Assembly: GCA_021785155.1 (NCBI GenBank)
Contig: JAJYGE010000567.1
Coordinates: 1-45,984 of the forward strand
Length of the DNA stretch: 45,984 bases
Reading direction: 5' to 3'
From: Planctomycetota bacterium
Lineage (GTDB): Bacteria; Planctomycetota; Phycisphaerae; WQYP01
Numbering within the stretch: position 1 is the first letter of the stretch; each line of letters opens with the position of its first letter. A program made the translations under genes and the position numbers. Under the pieces are notes generated by a model, which searched no databases, was not told the origin of the DNA, and saw nothing but the letters and a program-made list of their open reading frames with translations. Of this stretch, positions 15,840 through 25,310 are shown in pieces.

Positions 15840-18800
15840 TTATTGTCCCGAATGGCTGGACGGATTTCCCACAATCGCTTTAACAAATATTTCCTGTATT
15901 GCCTGACCCAGATTTTTGAAGACCACCGGCGTGGTGGTCGGATGCGCCCAGGTCCCGGCAACCTGCACAGAGCTGACACTGGATTCCAGCGCATTGAGAA
16001 TGGCCTTGGCCTGGGGGACAAATGGAATGTGAAACTGCTTGAACGGCCGGACGGTACCGATCACATAACCCTTAATTGGACAATTCGGTATTTTCCAAAT
16101 ATTGTCCATTTCACCGGCCCCCAGGATTTCCACACCCTGATCAAAATAATGCAGATAGGTAATTTGAGCGTTACCACCATCAATACGCCAGCGCGCTTCA
16201 CCAGAACCGGTCGGATGACTGGTGGATATCCGGACATGCATAAGGCGGTAAATCGATGCCATGATAGTGGAACCCACCAGGTTGGATTGAGTAATTTTTA
16301 GATCGCCGGAACCCATGGCATCGCGCCAGTTGGTTGATAATGCCACGGCGGTAAGATGTCCGGAGAGCAATCCGGGAGTCGCCGGCGATTTCGGGCTGAT
16401 CGTGTGCGTGAGTTGATCCAGGCTGATATTGTCAAAGGTGAGGCTGGCATTGGAAGAAAGCAATCCCGAGGCATGACGCGAAACGCGCGTCCAAAGTCGC
16501 ATGGTGCCGCCGGCAAAGGCAAGTCTGGAGCGATCCAGTAACACGGCGTGATCACTGATGTACGCCCGTACGTTCAAAGACCCCAGGTCAATAAGGTCCA
16601 ACTTGGCCTTCTGCGCGGCGAGGTTAAACTGCAATTCCAATGGTGCCAGAGGATGCGCCCCTGTCGTGGGACCAAGAATAATGTTACCCGTGAAAGTACC
16701 TTTTAATCCATCAGCCCAGGAATATCCGCGCAGCAAAGGCTTGGGGTTCGGCAGACGGCATTGAAAAATCGCGGAACTGGCCAGGGGATGATCTATATTC
16801 CATATTCCCTGGCCGCTAAGGGTATTGCCCATAAGATCTATCGACGTATGACGAAGAGAAATTAGCCGGCCCACCGCCACAACATGTGTTGCGGCCAGTC
16901 CAATGGGCATTAAATGCTGAAAAATTTCCGCGTGCACATCACCGGAACCATTGATTGCGGTGGATTTCCAGTTATAGCGCCCGGCCATCGTTCCGGATAC
17001 CTGGGTATCCAACTGCACAGCGGGGATGTTCGCCGGCCAGTTGGTAAGCTGAAACTTTACATTCACATCGCTGGGGCGGGCTTGACTCCAACCGGCGCTG
17101 CCGGATGCCTCTCCGCCCACGCCGGTAAGTTTAATCGGATTCAAGGATAACAAGCCTTGATTATATGTAAGTGCGGCGGTGCCGTGCAAAATCTCAAGAG
17201 GATCCGTCAACGCTCTCGGCGAAGGAATAACCAGATTATCCGCCGTAAGATGCCCAGTGATATTTGTCATTTGCAGATTTCGACCGGGAACCCTGATTTT
17301 CAGATTCATTCCCAGATAGCCTCGCAGACCCGGTGGTGTCTTGGCAAAGAGCAATGCGGCCACAGCGCCTGCGGCAATGTGCCGCGTCTGAATTGTCAAA
17401 CCCGCCAATTGCCCGGAGGTATTAGCATCAAAACGGACCAGAATTTGTCCGCCCAACACCGCCACCGGGTCAGCGGACAAAATGATACGGGATTTGGTCA
17501 ATTCACCAATAACATGCACCTCCGGTAATGCCAGGAGGTGTTGATTTACAGTGAAATGCGTACCTGCCAGCCGACCATCAAGGCGCAATGCCAGCGGCAT
17601 GACGTCGCCGTCCGCCAGGAGTTTTCCGGAAATTAATCCGCCCAAGGCCCAACTGGCATTGGTTTTTGCGGAATGATTCACCAGCGGGATACCGGTAACA
17701 GTAAGGATCAGGTGCGTAGGGTAATGTCCCGCAAAAATACAGTTGCCGCTGGCGGCGAGGCTCCAGACCGGACTTTTCACCAGCAAATTTTCAAGTTGCA
17801 TGCCACCGCCATTGCCGTAAGCGCTTAGATGAACATGTACATCAGCCGGCAATTTGAAAAGTGGAATACTCGCGGCGGTAGCGCGCAGGTGTACGCGCCA
17901 CAGCCCCAGAGAAAGGTTGTATAAGCCGGAAATATTGAGGTACGGATCGGACGCCAGGGTGCAGTTTGAAACTGTAATCTGCTTATGATCAAGGGTGCCC
18001 GTCGCGTGCAGACCGGTCAGGGTAACGAGTCGGGAACGTTGCCAGGAAAGATTTGGAGCGTCAAGCTGCCAATTCATCTTCCCGTGGAAGCGTCCCTGGG
18101 CGGTAGCCATAAGAGAGGTATTCCAGGTGCCATAGGCGCTTTGCCCGCTGCTGGTGACATGCACCGCAATAATCCGGCGACCCGTCCAGGGCGAACTTAA
18201 GGAACCGGAAAGCGTGCCGTTTTCCATTTCCGTTCCGAATATGGAAATATTGCGCCAAGCGGCGGTTATAGAAGCTGAAACATCGGTCGGATTCATGACC
18301 CCGGATAAATGCAATCCACCACCGGCCAGGTCGGCCCGCAGACCTTTAATGTGAAAGCCCTGACTATCGGCCCATATTTCTCCACGGTAAATGTTCACTG
18401 GAAGGCGGAGGTATCCGACCCGGATCCCAATATTTTCCGGATTAATCTGCCAGTGATCGCCGGCATATTGGACCCGGGCGTTACCATTGAGCGCGAAGGT
18501 ACCGACCCGAATATGAACATCATTCAAACGCTCTTTGAGCGTATTGTTTAATAACCGCCCACGTAACTGTGCACTGACGGCGGCGGTGCCCTGCCAGGTT
18601 GGCCATATATACTTAAGCCACGGTCCCAGCCCCCCGGCTTGCACATGAATGCTGTGCAACCAAGACTGAGCAGGCACCAATACCCCCTGCGCCGATAAGT
18701 GCGACTGCGGAAGACTGGAGGATGCGGCGGTAAGTGAAAATCGCCAGGTCAGGGCACTGGTGGGAGCACCATTGAATTGAATATTATCAATAGCCAACTC

Positions 18801-19370
18801 CGGTTGCCCGGCTACATTTACCAGCAATGCGCCATGCTTAACAGCGATTTCAGGCAGACCGATGGAAGCTAAATTCCCTCCGGGATGGCGGAGTTTCCAG
18901 GCCTGCCACGCCCGACTAAGGTTTCCCCACGCCGCCGGCAGATTCCATCGCCCTTCATCCCCCTGATGGAGAATCACACGTGGAGAATCTACGGAAATGC
19001 GGGTGATACCAAGTTGGCCGGTTAACAGCAACCAGGGAACATCATGGTGCAGGATGGTAATTTTCTCAACCCTTGCAAATGGCCAATGCCGTAGAGGCAG
19101 ACCGATCCGGACACCTGTCAGTGTCGTTTTACCGGTAAGACCAATGCGCATGGATTTGACATCGATCCGCAATCCCAGTCGCGATTGAATTTTATCAAGT
19201 ACAAATTGATGCACCACCGGGGAGTTAAGCACGCGGGGCGCGGCAGCCCATACGCCTGCAATCAGCAAAACCGTAAATATCACAATGATTATCACCGGCA
19301 CCCGCCATCGCCGGTATGGGCGCGGCATCGGATGCAGGGAAGTCGGGATTGCGGAAATTGGCTGGGTCAT
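15840..19370 (-). CDS. Very large AsmA/YhdP-like envelope protein
   Basis: 1176 residues. A short cytoplasmic start is followed by one membrane anchor at about 23-45, then a long region of repeating beta-strands. The beginning after the anchor is typical for AsmA-like proteins: FVLDKIQSRLGLRIDVKSMRIGLTGKTTLTGVRI, a pattern shared by AsmA, TamB and YhdP. The C-terminal part (about 1040-1150, with GDLKITQSNLVGSTIMASIY and a strand pattern ending ITYLHYFDQGVEILG) resembles the AsmA C-terminal domain. Such proteins are thought to bridge inner and outer membranes and move phospholipids through a hydrophobic groove. It follows a lipoprotein gene by 63 bases, likely one operon. Confidence 0.75.
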   Translation of the reverse strand: MTQPISAIPTSLHPMPRPYRRWRVPVIIIVIFTVLLIAGVWAAAPRVLNSPVVHQFVLDKIQSRLGLRIDVKSMRIGLTGKTTLTGVRIGLPLRHWPFARVEKITILHHDVPWLLLTGQLGITRISVDSPRVILHQGDEGRWNLPAAWGNLSRAWQAWKLRHPGGNLASIGLPEIAVKHGALLVNVAGQPELAIDNIQFNGAPTSALTWRFSLTAASSSLPQSHLSAQGVLVPAQSWLHSIHVQAGGLGPWLKYIWPTWQGTAAVSAQLRGRLLNNTLKERLNDVHIRVGTFALNGNARVQYAGDHWQINPENIGIRVGYLRLPVNIYRGEIWADSQGFHIKGLRADLAGGGLHLSGVMNPTDVSASITAAWRNISIFGTEMENGTLSGSLSSPWTGRRIIAVHVTSSGQSAYGTWNTSLMATAQGRFHGKMNWQLDAPNLSWQRSRLVTLTGLHATGTLDHKQITVSNCTLASDPYLNISGLYNLSLGLWRVHLRATAASIPLFKLPADVHVHLSAYGNGGGMQLENLLVKSPVWSLAASGNCIFAGHYPTHLILTVTGIPLVNHSAKTNASWALGGLISGKLLADGDVMPLALRLDGRLAGTHFTVNQHLLALPEVHVIGELTKSRIILSADPVAVLGGQILVRFDANTSGQLAGLTIQTRHIAAGAVAALLFAKTPPGLRGYLGMNLKIRVPGRNLQMTNITGHLTADNLVIPSPRALTDPLEILHGTAALTYNQGLLSLNPIKLTGVGGEASGSAGWSQARPSDVNVKFQLTNWPANIPAVQLDTQVSGTMAGRYNWKSTAINGSGDVHAEIFQHLMPIGLAATHVVAVGRLISLRHTSIDLMGNTLSGQGIWNIDHPLASSAIFQCRLPNPKPLLRGYSWADGLKGTFTGNIILGPTTGAHPLAPLELQFNLAAQKAKLDLIDLGSLNVRAYISDHAVLLDRSRLAFAGGTMRLWTRVSRHASGLLSSNASLTFDNISLDQLTHTISPKSPATPGLLSGHLTAVALSTNWRDAMGSGDLKITQSNLVGSTIMASIYRLMHVRISTSHPTGSGEARWRIDGGNAQITYLHYFDQGVEILGAGEMDNIWKIPNCPIKGYVIGTVRPFKQFHIPFVPQAKAILNALESSVSSVQVAGTWAHPTTTPVVFKNLGQAIQEIFVKAIVGNPSSHSGQ

Positions 19371-19433
19371 GGAAGTTTCTCTGCGCGAGCATTAAATTTC
19401 AATCTTGCAAATCCTGCGCTAAGGACGGCCACC

Positions 19434-20069
19434 TTACTGCTGTAAAGCCGGCGGAATGTTGCCGGAAGTTTCAGGGCCGAAACCTAAAAACCACCAGTCG
19501 TGCCGGTAGGTTCGACCTATAAAAGGCCCGGAACTGGCAACAATTTCGCCTGTTTTTTTCCAATAGGCCACATAGGCCACACTGACATACCCCTGTTGCG
19601 TTGTATTCTGCAAAATGGAAATTTGCGGAAGCGCCACGGGAAGCGAAAAGCCCGTTGAACCGTTGTAACTGCCAAAAGCTAACGCGGGAATACCGATAAA
19701 TGAGTTTTCCTGGTTAATTCCCAAAGCGCCACAACGTACTTCCAGAACAATCTGGGCTTTTGTCCGAGTATTGGTCAGGCGCACACCACTTGTCAGAAGG
19801 TGCGAGCGCAAATCCGCTTCCAGAAAGTTGTGGCCAGGTAATCCGGCATTCATAAAACGCATGCTGATATAAACAAGCCGGTCACGCAGGTTGGCTACGG
19901 AAATTTTGCTGATCGCCAGGGAAGCGGCCCGTGAAAGCAGAAATTGCTCATCAGCGGTCTCGGGCGGCTGGGTAACGCGCAACGTCGCACATCCCCCCGC
20001 CACCATCAGCAGGCACAATAAAAACGCACCGCCCAGGCGGGGATAGAACTTAGGAAAATCCATTCGCAT
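19434..20069 (-). CDS. Lipoprotein upstream of the AsmA-like gene
   Basis: 211 residues from the ATG at 20069 (a second ATG lies two codons later). A lysine/arginine-containing start is followed by LLCLLMVAGGC, a clear lipobox with the modified Cys at residue 27. The mature protein begins ATLRVTQPPETADEQFLLSRAA and carries a domain of mixed alpha/beta look with VYISMRFM and IVLEVRCGALG segments, somewhat like lipoproteins that oligomerise at the outer membrane (CsgG/LPS-assembly style), but I cannot assign a family. Its position just before the AsmA-like gene suggests a joint envelope role. The start has no good ribosome site. Confidence 0.65.
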   Translation of the reverse strand: MRMDFPKFYPRLGGAFLLCLLMVAGGCATLRVTQPPETADEQFLLSRAASLAISKISVANLRDRLVYISMRFMNAGLPGHNFLEADLRSHLLTSGVRLTNTRTKAQIVLEVRCGALGINQENSFIGIPALAFGSYNGSTGFSLPVALPQISILQNTTQQGYVSVAYVAYWKKTGEIVASSGPFIGRTYRHDWWFLGFGPETSGNIPPALQQ

Positions 20070-20225
20070 TGACCATAAACTTTCATATCGAACCGCATCA
20101 TCCGCGCGGCTTACCAATATCAACGCTATATGATCGCCGATATTACCAGAGAAGCAATAAAATTGCCTGATCAGCAAATTTAGACCGCACTTGATTCAAG
20201 CCGACAATTTATCGACAATGTGAAG

Positions 20226-20966
20226 ATGAATGGCACACAGATACTTTCAGTCGCCGAATTACTGAAGCGCCGCGAGGCGGCCCGTCAGAAAGAATTGATT
20301 GGAATGTTGATTATCGGCGTAGCCTTAAGTTTCGTGCTTCCAATTCTGCTTGGCTCACTGGCGTATGGGGCCTATCGCCAGTATGCCCAGGGCGAGGGAT
20401 CATGGATGTTATGGCTTCTTTTTGTTGTTCTTTTTGCCGCCATATTTACACCGCTGCTCCTGCTGAAAGAGAAAGCCAACATTGCGCCGGATGCGGCAAT
20501 TATCAGAACGCAGGAAGATGAGCGCGGGCGGAGAGTAATTTCCGTCATGCAAAGCGACATTGATCTGCAAAGTTTCGGCCCATTGGGAATGCAGATCAGT
20601 GATGATCAGAGCATCACCGGACATTGGTTTTTCAGACCGCTTTTCTTGGGTCCACGGATGATTGTCCGTGCCATGCCGCAGCGAAAGATCCTGCGGATGC
20701 TGACGAAAAACACTAATATTCCGCGTGCCGCGGAAGTATTAGCCAAGTTGGCGTCGCGCCAAGATGGCATCGCCACTGAGGTTCTTTTGCACCCTGATGA
20801 ATCGCCGGATATTCTTACTCCCACGTTGGCATATCTGCGGCAACTCGATTGGGTGGACTGCAGTTCGGATGGTTCCCGGATATGGCTGAACTCCGCATTC
20901 CGCGATGAGGTTAGCACGGCACTACAGAAATTCGCACCGGAAGATGACTCAACACCAATAAAATAG
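20226..20966 (+). CDS. Two-TM membrane protein with cytoplasmic C-terminal domain, unknown
   Basis: About 246 residues from the ATG at 20226; a GTG two codons upstream is also possible and neither has a strong ribosome site. Two hydrophobic segments lie near 27-48 and 59-79. The rest is soluble: a stretch with DERGRRVISVMQSD, a block with RKILRMLTKN, and a C-terminal part, LTPTLAYLRQLDWVDCSSDGSRIWLNS, resembling a winged-helix fold (last helix pair plus hairpin). No family recognised. It is divergent from the lipoprotein gene and convergent with the secretin gene. Confidence 0.6.
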   Translation: MNGTQILSVAELLKRREAARQKELIGMLIIGVALSFVLPILLGSLAYGAYRQYAQGEGSWMLWLLFVVLFAAIFTPLLLLKEKANIAPDAAIIRTQEDERGRRVISVMQSDIDLQSFGPLGMQISDDQSITGHWFFRPLFLGPRMIVRAMPQRKILRMLTKNTNIPRAAEVLAKLASRQDGIATEVLLHPDESPDILTPTLAYLRQLDWVDCSSDGSRIWLNSAFRDEVSTALQKFAPEDDSTPIK

Positions 20967-20967
20967 T

Positions 20968-20982
20968 TCGGGCATGGCCCGA
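20968..20982 (+). terminator. Short GC hairpin after the two-TM protein gene
   Basis: TCGGGC, ATG loop, GCCCGA forms a perfect 6-bp stem beginning two bases after the stop codon, in the gap between two convergent genes. There is no following T run, so terminator activity is a guess. Confidence 0.3.
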
Positions 20983-21102
20983 TGCGTCGGTTGGTGATTC
21001 ACGCCGCCAGCATCGCCGGGTGATACAGTTCCCGCCAGACCAAAAGTCCAGAGTTCCGCCCGGTAAAAACTGTGACATCAGGCTTATCAATCTTGGTGCA
21101 AA

Positions 21103-24100
21103 TCAATAATTGCGACCAAACTGTTTCTTTTCAAATTCCTTCTGAATGATAATTCGTGGCCGAACCAGAATCAGCAACACCACATTATCTTTGGTGGTGG
21201 ACCGGTTGGTGAACAGACGATTTACGATGGGAATCTGTGACAGGATCGGAACACCCGCCTCAACGGTGGTTTCACCGGCCAACCGTTCACCGCCGAGAAG
21301 CAATGTTCCGCCGTCCGGCACAGAGACAGTGGTCTGTACTTCCGTAATTTGTGTATCCGGCAACTGTACAAAACCCGGCAAAGTTGTATTGGTCGATGTG
21401 GTTTGCCCTGAAATATTGGCACCCGTGATGTCAAAGGTCTGCAAACTCAGCAACTGTGACAGGGATGGTTCGATGGTCATAATGACATATCGATCATCCG
21501 ATGAAACGGTGGCTTGCACCTGCAGACTCAAACCGGTGGTTAACGGAGCCACATCAAGATTGGTTCCTACTGCGCTGGCACCGCCAATGACACCGCTGGT
21601 TCCGGCAGTCTGGGTGAAACTCTCCACATAGTTCTGCACATCTTCAACCACCATGGTGGCCCGTTGCCCGTTAAACAGTGTTACGCGCGGTGCTTCAAGC
21701 AGCGTATTACGACTGTCTATCTGCGTGGCGTTGAGCAAAAGCGACAACTGGTAGTTCGAGAGGATACCGCCACTGATTCCCAGCGAGGGCGATGCCGGCT
21801 TAAAAGTATCGCCAATTGAATTGGGGACACCAGTCGACGCTGGGGCCGTATAGGTTGAGGTATTGTTCGCTATCGTCAAAGGCTGGGTGGACGTTCCTGA
21901 TCCGAAGAAATTGCCGTTGAAACCCAGACTCCATGAAAAACCAAAATCATTGAGGAATCCGGTGGTCACATAAAGAAACCGCGTGTCAATGGAAATTTCA
22001 ACCGAACGGGTTTCACGTAACTGTCGCAACAGCCCGGATACCGCTTCAAGATTGTTGGGCGTTTGGGTAATAACCAACTGCCCATTGATTTCCCGTATGG
22101 ACCCGGTGGTTCCACCATTGTCGATCCACGAGTTTCGGGCCACCGTATTTTCAATGAGTTGCGTAATTTCGGTAACCATTTGAGCTCTGGTTTTACCGGC
22201 CTGCTGGCCCGTTCCCTGGCCGCCGCCACCTGAAAACAGGTTGGAGCTACCCCCGCTGTTGGCACCGCCGGAACTGCCACTGCTGACCTGCACACCGCTG
22301 TTGCTGCTCTGATTCTGCAAATTAAATGCCGGAGCGGTGAAATTGGGGGCTTGGACCAGTAAATCCTGAATATCAAAGACGCGCGTGGTTTTTTGTTGTG
22401 CCAACTGATCATTGGTGGAAATAGTCAGTACACCGCCGCTGATACTGTAGCCCAACTGGGTTCCGCCACTGCCCTGAGCCTGTTGAAGAACCAAGGTAAG
22501 CACTTTTTCAAATGGCACATTGCGCAATGTCAAGCTGATCGGTGTCTGCTTCTGCACGCCGGCGTTGGCCAATGCGTTCCAATTGACGACGATATTGGCA
22601 CCGGTTTGCTGTCGAAGAAGGTTGACCACACTGTTAAATGGCTGCTGATTAACAACAATTTTCGAGACGTTTCTGGCCAGCGCCAATCTGGCTTCTCTAT
22701 CAGCCGGGGATTCGGAGTTATGCTGTTCCGCTTCACGCATGCGGCTGAGTTCCGGCCAATCCTGGGGATAAATTTCGAGATTGGGATAAGGAATCATAAA
22801 TTCCTCAGCCTTAACCTGTTGTTCCTGGGTGGCTTGAGAGCGCAACGTATGATACTTATTCCACTTATTATATTGAATCTGATCCTGTACCATTTCGTGC
22901 ATGAATTGTGCGGTATTGTTTTGTGGGTCAATGGCAATGACCTGATTGAGTGTATCCAAAGACTGCTGGTACTGCATTTGTTTGAAGTATTCCCGCGCTT
23001 GGCCCATCAACTGATTGATCTGCTGCTGACGGCGAATCGCCAATTGTTGTTCGATTTCCATCTGGCTTTGGACCACTTCCTGCGATCGCCGAGCCTGGTT
23101 AATAGCCTGAGCCTGAGCCTGCTGTCTCTGAATGATGGCGATTTGCTGATCGGCGCGGTCTTTCATCTGGGTGTAATCACCGGCCGTCAAAATACCGCGT
23201 GCCGCCTGAATTGTGGCCAGGGCATCATTGGCATGATCCACCGCCTGTGGATACTTGCCGGCCTGCATCTCATTGGTAGACAACTGCAAATCATTGTCAA
23301 AGAGAACATGGGCACGCTGAGCCTGAATGGCCTGATCGTAAATCTGCTCAGAGAGCAATCCTGGTGATTGCCCCATCGAAAGCTTCTGGGCATTCCGCAA
23401 ACCCATGGCGGCAGCTTCATTTTTTGGATCCAGCGCCAAGGCGTCATTGTACAAGCCAACCGCCTGTTGATATTCAGCATCACGTAAACAGTGATCCGCC
23501 TTTACCACCAGCGCCGCTGATCTTTCACGTTCGATTTCCGCCAGCGATGGCTTCATAACGGCTGGCGCGGGCGTGGTCATCGCCGGACTGGCAACCGGAG
23601 TTGCCGCGGCGGCCGGTGGGCGTGCCACCGGCGGAGCTACCACTACCGTGGCGGCAGGGGTTGGAGCGGGAGCGGGAGTTGGAGCGGGTGCGGGTGCCTG
23701 GGCCGGTGCTGGGGCTGGGACGGCTTTGGCTACGGCAGCCTGCTGTGCCTTGCGTTGCTGGGCTTCCTCGGCGGCCTTTTGCGTCGCGGCGATGTGAGCC
23801 TGTTGTGCCGCAGCTTGTTGCGCAATAACCGCAGCCGCGGCCGCAGCAGCCGCTTGGCGAGCCTGTTCAGCTTGCTGTTCCTGAGTTTGCTGTTGCGCTA
23901 GAAGTTGCTGCTGCGCCAACTGCTGTTGCGCAGCAAGCTTGGCTGCCGCGGCCTTTTCAGCCGCCGCTTGCTGTACCCGCATTTTTTCTTCCGCCAGCAA
24001 GCGCGTTTGAGCGGCCTTTTCAGCGGCCAGTTTTTGTTGTTCAGCCAGTCGGGCAGCCGCCGCCGCCTGAGTCTGTTGCAATTGCTGCTCTTGAGCCAGT

Positions 24101-25032
24101 TTTTTTGCCGCAGCTTCCTGAGCCAGCAATTGCTGCTGAGCCTCTTTTTGCTGTTCAGCAAGCTTGGCTGCCGCAGCGGCTTGAGCCAGCTCCTGCTGCT
24201 TTTTCTCCGCAGCTATTTTTTTTGCCGCTGCCTGCCGGGCCTGTTCGGCGGCCTTCTGCTGAGCGGCCAACTTCTCCGCCGCGGCTTTTTGCTGCGCCAT
24301 GGCGTTTTCCTGGGCTAATAATTTCTGCCGGGCGGCGACTTTTTCTTCCGCCATCTTTTGTGCGGCCGCGGCCTTGGCCTGCTGGGCCGCTTCCAGTTCC
24401 TGAACCTGCCGCACGCGACTCTGAGCAATGAGATACTGATAATGAGAAATCATAGCGGACTGACTGCCGATATCCGCGCCGGAAACCAGAATCTGATTCA
24501 GTTGTGCCTCGGCCTGATCATAGTTACCGGCCTGATAAGAATGAACCGCATCCTGGAAGAGGGACTTCATCTGCGGTACCAATTGCTGCTGCTTGGCCTG
24601 GGTCAGGGCCAAATTATCAGCCGCTTCACTTTTGAGTTCTGAGGAGGCTTCCGGGCTGTTAATAATATACTGAAACAATTTGGCGGCATGGGCCAGATGG
24701 CCATCCTGCAACGAGGCGGTGGCATTATGGTAAACAGTCAGATCGGCGGACATGCCGGCCAACCCGGCGTCGGCTTTCTGTAAAAGCGAGGCCAGACGGG
24801 TCTGCTCGGCGGTATTGAGCTTGGCTGGATCAATGGACAGTAATACCTGCTTGGCCGTTTGATACTCATGCTGGTTAATTAATTGCAATCCACGATCCAG
24901 CAGGGTGGCCGCAGGCGATGCCTGTGCTTCAGCATGCGCGATGGCAAAGGGCAGCAACGGAAGACTTGCGCCGGCCAGCAAAGCCCCCGCGACACCAATG
25001 GCAAGAATTCTTGAGCGAGTCTGGGTATTCAA
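21103..25032 (-). CDS. Secretin (PilQ/GspD-like) with TPR and TolA-like coiled coil
   Basis: About 1309 residues from a TTG at 25032, preferred because AGGAG lies seven bases upstream and the product then starts with a good signal peptide (NTQTRSRILAIGVAGALLAG); an ATG eight codons earlier has no ribosome site. Counting from that ATG: TPR-like helices 45-215, a 225-residue Ala/Gln/Lys/Glu coiled coil (219-445), a Pro-Ala linker (446-505), more TPR (510-555, 680-730), a secretin N-domain at about 800-880 (IVVNQQPFNSVVNLLRQQTG), an N1-like domain 955-1020, and the pore domain to 1305 with VPDGGTLLLGGERLAG and VPILSQIPIVNRLF. Secretins form the outer membrane channel of type IV pili or type II secretion. 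It is the last gene of the pilM-like operon. Confidence 0.9.
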   Translation of the reverse strand: MNTQTRSRILAIGVAGALLAGASLPLLPFAIAHAEAQASPAATLLDRGLQLINQHEYQTAKQVLLSIDPAKLNTAEQTRLASLLQKADAGLAGMSADLTVYHNATASLQDGHLAHAAKLFQYIINSPEASSELKSEAADNLALTQAKQQQLVPQMKSLFQDAVHSYQAGNYDQAEAQLNQILVSGADIGSQSAMISHYQYLIAQSRVRQVQELEAAQQAKAAAAQKMAEEKVAARQKLLAQENAMAQQKAAAEKLAAQQKAAEQARQAAAKKIAAEKKQQELAQAAAAAKLAEQQKEAQQQLLAQEAAAKKLAQEQQLQQTQAAAAARLAEQQKLAAEKAAQTRLLAEEKMRVQQAAAEKAAAAKLAAQQQLAQQQLLAQQQTQEQQAEQARQAAAAAAAAVIAQQAAAQQAHIAATQKAAEEAQQRKAQQAAVAKAVPAPAPAQAPAPAPTPAPAPTPAATVVVAPPVARPPAAAATPVASPAMTTPAPAVMKPSLAEIERERSAALVVKADHCLRDAEYQQAVGLYNDALALDPKNEAAAMGLRNAQKLSMGQSPGLLSEQIYDQAIQAQRAHVLFDNDLQLSTNEMQAGKYPQAVDHANDALATIQAARGILTAGDYTQMKDRADQQIAIIQRQQAQAQAINQARRSQEVVQSQMEIEQQLAIRRQQQINQLMGQAREYFKQMQYQQSLDTLNQVIAIDPQNNTAQFMHEMVQDQIQYNKWNKYHTLRSQATQEQQVKAEEFMIPYPNLEIYPQDWPELSRMREAEQHNSESPADREARLALARNVSKIVVNQQPFNSVVNLLRQQTGANIVVNWNALANAGVQKQTPISLTLRNVPFEKVLTLVLQQAQGSGGTQLGYSISGGVLTISTNDQLAQQKTTRVFDIQDLLVQAPNFTAPAFNLQNQSSNSGVQVSSGSSGGANSGGSSNLFSGGGGQGTGQQAGKTRAQMVTEITQLIENTVARNSWIDNGGTTGSIREINGQLVITQTPNNLEAVSGLLRQLRETRSVEISIDTRFLYVTTGFLNDFGFSWSLGFNGNFFGSGTSTQPLTIANNTSTYTAPASTGVPNSIGDTFKPASPSLGISGGILSNYQLSLLLNATQIDSRNTLLEAPRVTLFNGQRATMVVEDVQNYVESFTQTAGTSGVIGGASAVGTNLDVAPLTTGLSLQVQATVSSDDRYVIMTIEPSLSQLLSLQTFDITGANISGQTTSTNTTLPGFVQLPDTQITEVQTTVSVPDGGTLLLGGERLAGETTVEAGVPILSQIPIVNRLFTNRSTTKDNVVLLILVRPRIIIQKEFEKKQFGRNY

Positions 25033-25310
25033 GGCACTACTCCTACATCCGAACATTTACTTTGGGATCGGCATGTTACCATGGATCGATCCCAGGAAGA
25101 ATTCAAACTTAAGACGTCCGGCATCAACCGTCCGCCAACCTCTGATCTCATAAAAACATCTACATGTCTTTTACACCCTTTAATATACCGGGTGAATTTT
25201 TCAACTTCCCGCCGATAAACGTCCCGTATCCTAAAACCGATTTTGTCCGCTTGCAACCGCAATCCATTTTTTTTATCCGGAAACAGTTCATACCCAAGCC
25301 TTCAACCACG
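25033..25310. other. Spacer before the secretin gene with a possible promoter
   Basis: 278 bases inside the pilus operon, longer than the other spacers. On the minus strand TTGCAA (25251-25256) and TAGGAT (25228-25233) are 17 bases apart, each matching four of six bases of the -35 and -10 consensus, so the secretin may have its own promoter with a leader of about 190 bases. A dyad CACCC/GGGTG (25174-25194) lies in that leader. No gene seen. Confidence 0.35.

Noticed and set aside
22393..23367. 324-residue open frame antisense to the secretin gene
   Set aside because: It lies entirely inside the well-supported secretin coding region and is a by-product of its codon use; no ribosome site or motif.
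23565..24400. Large low-complexity GC-rich block as possible foreign or repeat DNA
   Set aside because: It is the Pro-Ala linker and Ala/Gln/Lys coiled coil of the secretin, read in frame without interruption.
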